A DNA stretch of 64,000 nucleotides from Dryocosmus kuriphilus (taxonomy: Eukaryota > Arthropoda > Insecta > Hymenoptera > Cynipidae), in the NCBI GenBank assembly GCA_038277395.1, contig CM076193.1:178922469-178986468 (forward strand). The letters are read 5' to 3'. Made by a program: the position numbers and the translations under genes. Shown here in pieces: positions 46,401 to 57,617 of this stretch (position 1 is the first letter of the stretch; each line of letters begins with the position of its first letter). The notes under the pieces were generated by a model. The model was given only the letters and a program-made list of their open reading frames with translations, was not told the origin of the DNA and searched no databases.

Positions 46401-47456
46401 AAAAAAGAAACCAATCATTTCTACAATTCTGATAGTTATACAAACAAAAACATAGATTTTAAAAATTGCACGTTTATTCCATATATTCATAACCTTTCTG
46501 AACAAATGCAAAAGACTTTAAATCGTTATAAAATAAAAACTATTCATAAACCTTTAAAAACATCATTTACATTTTTTGACAATCTTTAAGATCCTCTACC
46601 TAAAGATAAACTTTCAGGTGTTATCTACAAGATAAATTGTAAAAATTGTAACTCTTGCTACATCGGAGAGACTGGTAGACCTATACATTGTCGCATTCGT
46701 GAACATAAAAATTCAATAATTAATCCAAGTACATCAAACCACACAGCCCTTTCTGAACATTATCTTGACCAAGGACATTATTTTGATTTTACTGATTTCA
46801 AAGTTCTTGCCATTGAAAACCAAAAAAGCCCGAAGGAAGGTTATAGAAAATTTTTTCATCAACAAAATTGATAATAATTTAAATCTTAAGTTTGAACCCA
46901 AATTTTTCCCTCCAGAATTTAAACCTTTCACTAAGTTTTGATAAAAGCGGGTTCTTCCTTATCTGTATAATGACACGTGATTTTCGGATTTCCTAACTTG
47001 CTAACATTGAGTTTTTGTTCCACTCAGTCTGGTTTCATCCACCCTGACTCACGTTTGTGTTTTGTGTTCTTGTCTTCACTATGTAAATAAAACAAACTAA
47101 TTTAAGACGTATTGTAAAAAATGTCTATTTAAACTTGTTACTTTGTTTGAAGATAAGAGATATGTTCTCGTTGATTTTTAAAATTTATTTATAATATGAA
47201 ATTTATATCTTCTTAATACTTCAGGTATGTTAACATAACCTTTAAAATTTTCTGTAACTCTTGTTGTTTACTTCTAGTAAATATTCTTTTCTCGCAATTA
47301 TATTTTAAGGTGTATTTTTATAACATATTTTGTATAATTCTTAGGATTATTAAAGACTGATGAGGACTTCCATGAAAGTCGAAACGTTTCGAACTTAAAT
47401 TCACATGTTTGTTTTCATTTTTCGTTGACCCTGAAACAGGATGACTTTTCGTAAAC
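43461..47456 (-). mobile_element. PLE-D, complete insertion with 14-bp target duplication
   Basis: The direct repeat ATGTGGATGATATA at 43447-43460 and 47457-47470 brackets 3,996 bp. The terminal repeats are long (about 1.1 kb) and inverted: 43490-44590 against about 46360-47456, starting CTTACGAAAAGTCATCC. They even include the last 190 or so codons of the gene. The left end has about 30 extra bp before the repeat. Hammerhead-like cores lie at 43561-43590 (minus) and 47357-47386 (plus). Confidence 0.88.
44006..46362 (-). pseudogene. PLE-D reverse transcriptase / GIY-YIG endonuclease
   Basis: Read on the minus strand: NFLLQCRRKGVIPTHI at 46340-46290, MFMKADKGQVTVAMEK near 45650, YGLPKIHK, motif A SLDVISMFNNIP, motif B GLAMGSPLSPVAANL and motif C FRFADDIITAIP near 44925. 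The frame to 44795 is open for about 500 codons. After a frameshift (44674-44800) the linker and GIY-YIG domain follow (KNCNSCYIGENGRPIHCRIREH), ending at 44006. It is the best preserved PLE gene in the window: one frameshift and no visible loss of catalytic residues. The 5' end at about 46362 touches the inverted repeat, so the start codon is uncertain. Confidence 0.85.
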
Positions 47457-48331
47457 ATGTGGATGATATATTCACAATTATACCACATGATAAAATTAAT
47501 GAAGTTTTAAACATCTTTAGTAGTATCGATGAGTCCATTCAATTCACATTTGAAAAAGAAAAGAATAATAGTTTAAACTTTTTAGATTTAGAAGTTATAA
47601 AAAATTACAATGGAAAATTAGTTACAAATTGGTTTAAAAAACCAACTTGGTCTGGACGTTATCTAAATTATGAATCTCATCATTTATTTAACCAAAAGAT
47701 CGGGTTGATAAAAGGCTTGATTGATAGATGCATAAAATTGAGTGACGTAAAATTTAGACAAGAAAGTTTAGAACAATTAAACGAAACTTTGCAATTGAAT
47801 AACAATCCACTTCCGTCGCTAGAAAGTGTAATTAAGGAACGAATTCACGAAATTTATAACTCCTCCAACATTGAAAAGAAGAAAAAGAAATATTTAGAAC
47901 AATTTTTAAAAACTGATTTAAATGTCACTTTGCCTTATATACAAGGTCTTTCAGAAAGATTGAAAAGGTCTTTAAAAAAATTTGATATTAATGTTCATTT
48001 CAATATTAATCACACTTTAGATACATTTCTGGCAAATAAAAAAGATTTTGACAATATTGAAAACCAATCAGGAGTTATTTATCTTATAAAATGCAAAATT
48101 TGTCATAAAGTATATATTGAGGAAACTGGCAGGAGATTAAAAACAAGAATTTACGAACATAAAAGGGATTGCGAATTTGGAAATTTAAATAGAGGCTTAT
48201 CACAACATTCATGGAATTTAAACCATGATTTTGATTTTAATAATATCAAAATTCTAGCTCGAGAAAAAGATATGTTTAAAAGAAGAATTTTAGAATCTGT
48301 TTATATTAAAAAACATTTAAAATCTCAGTAA
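47457..48331 (+). pseudogene. PLE-C gene, continuation after PLE-D
   Basis: The frame resumes at HVDDIFTIIPHDK (His replaces Tyr because the first codon is built from the duplicated target and the PLE-D end). It continues through TWSGRYLNYESHHLF, LPYIQGLSERLKRSL and the GIY-YIG domain to 48331. The GIY-YIG box reads VYIEETGRR where the other copies have VYIGETGRR, so the conserved Gly has become Glu. It reads without a break for about 290 codons. Confidence 0.85.
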
Positions 48332-49046
48332 ATCTGAATGCAGAAATAAAAAATATAAACCAGATTTAGCAGTGCATTATAAACTAAAAAATTTCATTCA
48401 ATCTCATCAGCATAATTTGATTTCTCAAGGCTTTGGCGCGCTTTTCATCAGAGGTTTATTATGTTTCTATATAAATTTTTACCTTGGTAATCAGTACACT
48501 GGTTATCATCCGATCGTAAGCATCTCTACTTCAAAAATGTAATAGTTATAATTTTGGAGTTCCAAAATCATCGGAACTTCAAATATGATTAAAGATGAAA
48601 AAAGTGTTGACTAAAATGTGATTTTTTACAAAAAATTTGTTGAAAAAACAACATAAGAAGGATGAGAAATTTAATAGAACTATTATTGACATTTATTGTT
48701 TCTACACTAGAGATACTTTAATTTTATGTACTACATCGATCGACATTTAAGGTAAACATTTATAATTCATCATTTTTAGAAAAAGATTATTAATGTAGCG
48801 TTTTGAAATTTTATTATATATTATTTTTGATTATATTTATTCTTATTGTAGATTTCTTGAAAAAGACCCGCAGTAGAGGTCGAAACGTCGGAATATTATG
48901 ACTTTTAATAAATTTTGATTATTTATTCTAAAGATTAATTGTTTTTATTATATGACCGTAAGACCAACGAAACATTTACATACTGTTTAATTCCAACGGC
49001 CGAAAAAAGAAGACGTCATAACCTCCAAATTAATGTTTACATTATA
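48332..49046 (+). repeat. PLE-C 3' terminal repeat, plus orientation
   Basis: Continues from the PLE-C gene through CTTTGGCGCGCTTTTCATC, CGATCGTAAGCATCTC, GGTCGAAACGTCGG and GACGTCATAACCTCC, ending just before ACTGAGGGTTTA at 49047. Confidence 0.7.
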
Positions 49047-49259
49047 ACTGAGGGTTTATCATCGAGTCCATTTTTTGATACGCTAAAACCAAAATAGGGA
49101 ATTTCCTTCTTTTGGTCAGAAAATTATACCCCAGTTTTCTTTGGAAAAAAATCTATAGTTGAGCTAATGGTAATCATCATTGATTCATCCACAAATATCG
49201 TTGGAAATGATCCAACGATATTAGGAAAATACTTAAAATAGGAACTTGCATTATAATTT

Positions 49260-49500
49260 AATTTGAAGCAGTAAATCAGCTTGGAAGCGGATTTAGTTTT
49301 TCATTACAATTGCACATTCTATTTTACAAAAACTTTTTCCGCTTTCTTGTAAAGTCGATATTTTACCTTTGATTTCGTTTTAACTTTCCCAATCTTTATT
49401 ATGATATTTTCAGTATAAAACAAATAATCATAGCACCTGATATGTAAATGGTAAGACCTTGTTCTTTATGGATAAAATAGAAATGTCGAAAGCCTGAATA
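49260..49500 (+). pseudogene. Promoter remnant of the secreted-protein family, right arm
   Basis: Blocks CTTTATTATGATATTTTCAG, TATAAAACAAATAATCATAGC and AGACCTTGTTCT correspond in order to 28985-29130 and 4310-4440. The sequence leaves homology before the TATA/initiator region, and no exon follows. Confidence 0.55.
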
Positions 49501-51659
49501 AAACTTTATTTAAATAAGAATAATTTTATGGTAAGATTTAAATTTACAATTGATATCTCAGTTTACCTTAAAATTAAAAAGATTAAAAAAAGACTAATCG
49601 AAACTTAAAAAAAATTAATAGCAGCACTTGCTCTTTTAATTTTTATACCGTCTAACAACTTGGATTCGAATTATTGTCATTTATTCGTATATCTTACTAA
49701 GCAAATTTGCAGTGACAATTTTTATAGAAAAATCAATTCGTATTTTGAAAATTGAAAACAGAGTTCTGTGATTTTCGCCGCCTCCACTTTACAATCTCTT
49801 TTTACAATCTTAATTATTAAAATCTTTGTATATTCACATTCCATCAATTTTTTCTTCAATTTTGCAAAAAAGAAACTTTCGGTGGTATATGGGAGTAAAT
49901 GCCGTTTCAAAAATTCGTTCAAAACCATGCCATTTCAAAACTGCGCTGAAAAACGTGCCATTTCAAAACTGCGTGTATGTGGGAACAAATCGTCATTTTT
50001 TTTTAATTATCAGAAAAATAAAGTATAAGTATTAATTATATTTTATTTTTCAATAAAATCTAAAAATTATATTTTGTACAATATTATGAGGATTAGGATT
50101 GATTGAGCATATTGTCATTTTTAACAATTTCAACTAAATGAAGTACATTAAAACTTAAATTAAAAAAAAATTTTTTACATTTTACCATTTAGTAGGACTC
50201 TCATAATGAAACTTTGATTTATTATCGGAATTAATATTTTTTACCTTGTAGTAACTTAAGAAACTTTTTTCCCATTTTTTATTTCTGTCGCTAAAGTTTC
50301 GAACGTTGAGTACACGTAGAAGAAAAATCTGTAGAAAGTAGAAAAAAATCTGTAGAATCTACAGACTTAATCTGCTGGAATAGGGACAGCAGTTTATTTC
50401 TGTAGATTCTACAGAAAATTTTCCTAGACAAATCCTTTGAACTTAGAGATAAAATCTGTAAATTCTAAAGATACAATGTGTAAATTCTAAGAGAAAAGTC
50501 TATAAATTTTACAGACAAAATATGTAGATTCTGCAGATGATATTTGTATATCCTTTACATTAAATCTGTTAATTCTACAAAAAAAATTAGTAAATTTATG
50601 AAGTTCTATATAAAGTGTTACGAAGAATAGAAGTATTTCATGCAAAATACTTAATATAAAACTGTTCCTTAATAATAATAGTAATATAAATATAATTAAT
50701 AATTATATTAATTAATAAGGAAAATGTTTAATTATGTAAAAAGATGAATTAATTTTTTTTGAATCAGGATTAATTTAAAATATTTACAAAAACTGTAAAA
50801 TTTTCGAAATTAATGATTAATTAAAAATTCAATATTATGTTCAATATTCTTAAATTATTAAAAATTCTATGTTATTCAGGGCTAAATAACTTTTCCAAAA
50901 ATAATATCTAATTTTAAAATAAATGAATTTAATTCATATTAATTAATTTTTTATTTAAGATTCTTATTAATATAAATAATTTTTTTATTTTAAAAAACAA
51001 ACATTAAAACTAATACTATAAAATAATTTTAGCATGAAAAATATTTGAAATATACTGAAAAATTACTGGAGGCTTAAGAAAAGGTCTTAAATCTTAAATC
51101 TTAAGACTTTAAAGAGAGAAATGACTTATTTTAAAACTGAAAAAAAATCCCATGAATAATGTTATTATTAAAATTATTATTAATGATTAAAAATTATATT
51201 TATTATAAGTAATTATTAATATTATTACCTAATTATTATTATTGTCACATACCAATCGTATTATTATAATTAATTCTAACTATTATTTATAATAATTAAT
51301 AAAAAAATCTTTTAATTATATAAATATATAAATTGACCTTTTTTCGTTTGTATCAGGATTAATTGCAAATATTTATAAAAATTAAAATTTTCGAAATTAA
51401 TTGAGATAAAGTTCAATATTATATTTATTATTTGAAAATTTTTCAAAACTGTATATTAAGAGTTATACGTTATACGTATCTAAAAACTTATTTAAAACAA
51501 AAATATCTAGTTTTAAAATAATTGAGTTTTAATCATTAACTTTCCTTTACTTTTAAGGGTCAAACATTATAATTATTATTATTATTATTCAAAGACTAGA
51601 AAGAACAAAGAAAGTTAATATATTTAAAAAAATATTTATTATTATTAATTATTAATATT

Positions 51660-51979
51660 ATTAGGGCGTCTGAAAGATCCCGATAAACAAAATTTCCGAC
51701 ACTATAAAGTTGCCGACAAAGAAATACCGAAATGTAAAATTCCCGACAAAAAAGAGTCATTTTGTAAATATTAACTAAAATCAATCTTTATATTTAAGAG
51801 CAATATATACTTATTGAAATCGATATTTTTTAGTTTCTTAATTTCGGGGATTTTTATTTCGGTAATATTATAGACTTTCGGGATTTTTCCAATTTGGAAA
51901 TTTTCTGTTCGGCAATTTTCTAATGTCGGGAACTTTATATTTCGGTATTTTTGGCATTTTTCTCCTTTCTAGTTTACTA

Positions 51980-52026
<47 letters not shown>

Positions 52027-52560
52027 TAATAAACGAAATTGAACTAAATTGAAGATAATATTGAAATTTAAAAACAAATTTTAAAATGAAAGTCATTTTT
52101 CTCTCAGGCTTAAGATTAAAAGCTGTTTCTTAAGCCTCAAATAATCTTAAATTATATTTTAAATACTTTTATTATTAATATTATTTTACAATATTTATTT
52201 AAAAGTTTGTTCCTTAAAATGAAGGAAAGTGGTTAACTAATTAAATTCATTTATTTTAAAATTATATATTATTTTTTAGAAGTGTATTTTTTTATATATG
52301 AATAACATAATTTTTAGAGCTTAATTTCTAATAATTTTAAAATATTAAATATAATATTAAGTTTTAAAGATGATTTTATTCATATCTAAAATTTAATATT
52401 AATTAATATTAAATTTGAATCCAATTAATTTTAAAAATTTTATTAATTTAATATTAAAACTGCCCGGGATTTTCCTGTTTGAGAATTTTCAAATTCGGAA
52501 ATTTTTCTTTTCGTCAATTTTCTAATGTCGGGAATTTTCTTTTGCGGGATCTTTCTGTAG
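51660..52560. repeat. CCGA-phased minisatellite clusters, right arm
   Basis: Inverted counterpart of 31415-32280, with the same three clusters (about 51663-51765, 51842-51960 and 52452-52560), plus an (AAT)n run at about 51978-52025 that is longer than its left-arm partner. Confidence 0.55.
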
Positions 52561-52874
52561 TCACAATAATATTAATAATGAGCAATGAAAAAGATTACAT
52601 AAATAGGTAAATTTTAATTTCTATTCTTTCTAGTTTATTTAATAATAATGGTAAGAATTACCATTGAAATTTTTTTAAAAATTTGTAATGAAAGTCATTT
52701 TTCTCTCTGGTCTTAAGCCTTAAATAATTTTTAATTATGTTTGAAATATTCGTAATACTAATATTTATTTATAATATTACTTTTCAAGTTTGTCCCTTAA
52801 AAGCAAAAAATAGAAAATATAATAATTAATGAATTAAGTTCATTTATTATAAAATTAGTTATGTTCCTTGAAAG

Positions 52875-55800
52875 ATATTTTTAGATATAAATAAAGATAT
52901 GATGAAAGGTTCTTAGGGGAAACTGGGACAAAAGACATGCGCAAGAGGGAAATGGAGTGGGAAGGAAGAATAAAGGTAAATCGAATGTATATATAGTGAA
53001 AATGAGAAGTGAGGATGTGGCGTGGAATGAAAGGAGTGGAAAATGATTGATGAAATAGAAAGCATGGAGTGAAAGAATGAAAGGGAACACGGCATGTATA
53101 GGGACAGACAGGATATGGGTAAACGGTAATATGAGGATATGGGATGAAGAGAAAGAAAAACTACGTGAAGTGTATAGGGAGGGTATATGGCGACGAGGGG
53201 AAGAAACAAAGGCTAGTAAGAAGGGAGGAAATAATGGAAACAGTGGAGGGTGAAAAGTAAGAAGGAAGAGGAGGCGGAGCGATGGCGTTTCCACAAAAAT
53301 ATGGAGGGGCGTAAAAAAGAAAGGAGGGAGAAAGGAAGTTAAAATGAAAAGAGAGTAGGTTTTTGGAATGTATCAGGGCTAATGAATAAAGATGAAGGAT
53401 TCTGCGAAGATGTGAAGAAATGGGATGTAGTGATGTTGAGTGAATCCTGGGTAGATGAGAAAGATTGGAGGATGGTGAAGATGCAGTTACCCAAGGGATA
53501 CACGTATATATATGGAAGATGCAAGAGGCAAAGAAAGAGAAGGTAAAGGGAAGAAAGAAAGATGGCATGGTGTCAGGAGTAAGGAATGAATTTGTAGGTG
53601 AAGACATAATAGAAATGGGATTTGAGGAAACAGGTGGAGTCATGACGAGAATGGTTAAGGTAGGAAGAAGAAAGGTGAGGATAGTTTGCATCCACAGGAG
53701 AAGGGTAGAAGAAGAATGTTGGAGTGTGATTAGAAAATGGTTGGTGAAAAAGGATGATGAATTGGTTTTGAAAGGAGGCGATCTGAATGCTTGGATAAGG
53801 GAACAGGAAGGGGAAAAATGGGATTAAGGGAGCGAGATATTCAGGAGAAAATCGAAACATAAACAGGTGGACGAGGAGGATAGGACACTGCTGGAAATTC
53901 TGGGAGAAACAGTTTGGTTCATATATGACGGAAACTCGGAAGAGGTTGAGGAAGGAGAGATTACATTTACAAGAAAAGAAGAAACAGTAATAGACTACAT
54001 TCTGGCAGAGGAAAGGGTAAGAAGGCTGTTGGAAAGAATGGAAGTAGGGAACGAAATTGGGTCAGAACACCTCCCTGTCATTGCAACGTTTAAATGTGTG
54101 AATGGGAGAAGAGAGCGAAGGAAGGAGGGAGTGACAAGGGAGAAAGCAAAGATGGGGATGTGGGGAGTTGATAAAATAATAGAATGTACGGAAAGAATGG
54201 AAGCAGAGAATTATATGGTTGAAGAGGGGGAAGGCGTGGATGTGATGTTGTGTAAGATAAAGGGAAGAGTAGAGAATAGAGGGGAAGAAATTAAGCCAAG
54301 TGAAGAGGAAAGAAGGGAGGAAGGAGGAAGGTGTGACGTGGAATGTATAGAGAGTAAAGAACGTATGAAGTTATCGTTAATGAATAGGGTAAGAGGGGAG
54401 AGAGACAGAAAGGAATAGAATAAAAGAAAAAGGGAACGCGAGAAATTGTTAGATGTGAAAAGACAGGAGTAGAAGGTGTGGTACATGGAGGAGGTAGAGC
54501 AAACAATAAAGGAAGGAAGAGAATGGGAGGTGATCAATAGAGAGTGGTGTGGATGAAAGGAATCAATAAAGAGGTAAATCTGGATTAATGGACAGTATAC
54601 TTCAAGAAATTGCTAGGGGCATGGATAGCAAAGTGCAGGGGGAAGGCAGAAAGAGGTGAACAGAGAGGAGGCGACTCAAGCAATTGACAAATTAAAAAGA
54701 AACAGGGCGACAGAAGAGGATGGGATGGAGAATGAAGCATTGATGTTTGGAGGAAGAAGGATTAGAGAAGAGATCTGGGAAGTATGTAGTTGACTATGGA
54801 GAGGGGAAGGCTGGCCCAAGCAGTAGAGAACAGGTTTTGTAGTTACGTTAGTAAAGAAAGGTGGGGGTAGAAATGTGAAAGATTATAGAGGAATCACTCT
54901 CATGCCAGCAACTTATAAAGTTTTCGCGGAGGTGCTTTAGAAGAGATTAGAAGAACATCTAGAAGAGAAAGGAAGTATTCCACACAATCAAACATGATTG
55001 AGGAAGGTGATGGAAACAGTGGATAACATTTTCGTTCTGAATTACATGGTCCACAGGAACCTGGGACAGAAACAAAGGAAAACTAGTTGCACTCTTCGTA
55101 GATTGTAAAGCAGCTTTCGACTCGGTAAAAAGGAAAGTTTTTTGGAAGGAAATGGAAGAAAGTAAGGTCGACGAAGAGTTAATTGAGAGGATAAAAGGGG
55201 TCTTTACGGAGACGAAGACAAAGGTGAGGTTCGCGGAACAGAAAGGGGAGGAGTTTTGGACAGGGTGGGGTCTCAGGCAAGGGTGCCCGCTGTGTCCATT
55301 GTTATTTAGCATAATGTTAGCAGACCTGGAAGAGAAAAGGAAAAGAATGCTAAAAGAGTTACAGCTCTAGGAAATAAAAAATATACTCAATAGCGTAAGC
55401 GGACGACGTGATGCTTCTTGTAGAGAATGAAAATGGAATGAGCTTGCTTTTGAGAGGATTCGAAGAGTATGGGAGAGGGAAAGACTTGACAATTAATATG
55501 ACGAAGACAAAAATAGTATGTTTCAGAAAGAGAAAGAATGAAGTAAAGTATGGGTGGAAGATAAATAGAGAAATGTTGGAAATGGTAGAGGAATTTCGTT
55601 ATTTAGGTTTGTGGTTCAAAGTGGGAGGTGGAAATGAACCCTCAGGTGAAGAAAAGGATGGAACGTTCGAGTAAGGTGATGGGTCAAGTGTGAGAGATTG
55701 GAAAAAGAAGATTCAAAGAGGACTGAAGGATGAGATTGTGGCTGTTTGACTCACTGGTATGAGCAGTGATGTGCCATGGAGTGGAAATATGGGGTCGGAA

Positions 55801-56430
55801 GGAGTACAAGAAGGTAGAAAACATGCAAGAGAGGTTTCTGAGATGAGTTATGGGAGTAAGCTGGAACTGCCCAGTTTATATGTTGAGAGAAGAGACTGGG
55901 AGAGAGAAATTGGTGATTGGTCTGGAATTTCGAAGAGAATCTTAAGAGTGGTAAGGGTATCAAAATAGCACAAGTGTGCCGACAGGAATTAATAAACAGA
56001 GAGACGAGAGGTAACACAGCACATTCAAAATGGGAGGAAGAGGGATGGCATGTTAGAAGGGAATGGAGAATGTGTGAAGAAGGTTGGGAGTGGTAGGAAA
56101 TTGATGGGGAAATGAGTAAGAAGCAGGAAGAGAAGGGGTTGGAAAAGATTGTAGAATCGATGAAATGAAAATATGCACGGTTTTTAGGCATGGAAAGGAA
56201 TCATGGGAGGACGTGTTGGAGAGGTGCACAAGCAATGAGGAAGATGATAAAGAGAGGGAGGAGGAGGAGGAGGAGGAGGAGGAGGAGGAGGAGGAGGGAG
56301 GAGGAGTGGATAGAAGGATAGATGGATAGGTGGATACTGAGCGGTTGTGGACAAGGGGAATACTGGGTGAGGAGCTTAGAAGAGAAAAGGGAGCAGATGA
56401 TGTATGGGGGTGGAGAAAACCAAAATTGAA
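52875..56430 (+). pseudogene. LINE copy 2, 5'-truncated and heavily decayed
   Basis: Same family as the LINE at 13795-18970, here on the plus strand. The end of ORF1 is at 52875-53330, the endonuclease at 53340-54140 (VFGMYQG relic, MLSESWVDEKDW, GGDLNAWIREQ, TVIDYILAEE, SEHLPVIATF), and the RT at 54880-55670 (YRGITLMPATYKVF, GLRQGCPLCPLLF, FRYLGLWF). Motif C reads A-stop-ADDVMLL: the YADD Tyr codon is TAA. There are many stops and frameshifts. The 3' part runs past 56160 (CCHC region eroded) to an (GGA)n run and an A/T-rich tail. Confidence 0.8.
56257..56300 (+). repeat. (GGA)n microsatellite
   Basis: About 14 uninterrupted GGA triplets inside the 3' part of LINE copy 2, an expansion within an already purine-rich strand. 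Confidence 0.8.
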
Positions 56431-56871
56431 GGAAAATTAGTTTTGCGTGACTTGAAAAATCTTGAAGATTAGTGATAATAAATAGTTCCTGTTCTATGTA
56501 TAAAGAAGAATATTTTTTTCCAAATTAGATTCTAAAAGTAAGTAAAGGAGTCATGGAAAAACTCTTCCTTTTCTAATTATTACAGTAAAGTTAAAAACAT
56601 TAAGCAATAGCGTTACTTTACGCTTTTAACTATAAAAAAAATATAGTTTTGAAGGAAATTATTTGAAGAAACAGAATTTTGAAACATAATTACTGATTCT
56701 TATAATACAAAAATGTCTTCATAAAGTCATATTCATTCAAAATATATTATTATATTTCAGAGTATCATGAATGTAAGCTGTATCTTCTAGTTTTATTTAG
56801 GCAACTGTGTAAATAATTCTTATTCTTCTCTTTTAGAAGAGTGACTTGTAAAAAATAGGTTCGTGTCACTG
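56431..56871. other. Non-coding AT-rich interval
   Basis: No gene or recognisable element was seen between the LINE tail and the poly(C) tract. Confidence 0.5.
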
Positions 56872-57296
56872 CCCCCCCCCCCCCCCTCCACCTAAATTGA
56901 ACATGTACCCATATGGATTCAAATGCGTTCCAAATGGACCCAAATGCGCCATCAATTAAACTTTTTGCGCCACAAAACCAAGCGAGTTGTTGGCGGGGTT
57001 ACGGGGGGCACGCTACCCCCACCTTTAAAAATAACACTGTTGATTATGCCATTATGAATTACTCCAAATGCGCTCAAACGCACCACCAATAAAAAGTTTT
57101 TCACCCCAACGATGACCGAGTTACAAGCGATAAAAGGGAGGGGGCGCTGGTGCAATTTTCGTCAAAAATAACATTTTTAAGGAAAATCGGTAACCAACTT
57201 TCTTAGTTTCAAATGCGCTGTTATGCACCACCAATTAAGAATTTTGCGCCAGTTAATAATTTGTGGCAACTTGTGGAAGGGGGGGGGGGGGGGGGG
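56872..57296. repeat. Tandem units of about 125-145 bp flanked by C15 and G18 tracts
   Basis: CCAAATGCGCY plus CACCAATTAA/CATCAATTAA and TTTTGCGCC recur from about 56938, 57064 and 57210, each followed by a G-rich stretch. A C15 run (56872-56886) starts and a G18 run (57279-57296) ends the array. Confidence 0.5.
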
Positions 57297-57617
57297 CTGG
57301 TGACACGCTGGGGTTAAATTCCTCCTGTTAATATGAATAACATATTGTTTTTCATAATTTTAAAACATTAAAAATAACACTGAACTTTTATTTAATTAAC
57401 TTCGAAAATTTATAATTTTCATAAATATTTTAATTTAGTCCTGATATATAGAAAGGAATAAAATTATTTTATCTTTTTAGATAATTAAAATTTTTTCTTA
57501 TATTAATGAATATAATTAATCGTTACAATTAATTATAACTAGGTGTGCATTTTAATTCAGTTTACTGGGAAACTTTTTACGGGGTATTGGGAACAGATTG
57601 AAATTTGTGAAATTTAT

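Larger units (their letters stand above)
47806..53329 (-). repeat. Right arm of the 5.5-kb inverted duplication
   Basis: Partner of 30629-36128. At its outer end the LINE continues without a break into 53330 and beyond, so the right arm keeps the original context and the left arm is probably the derived copy. The gene-free AT-rich part is 49510-52860. Confidence 0.85.
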
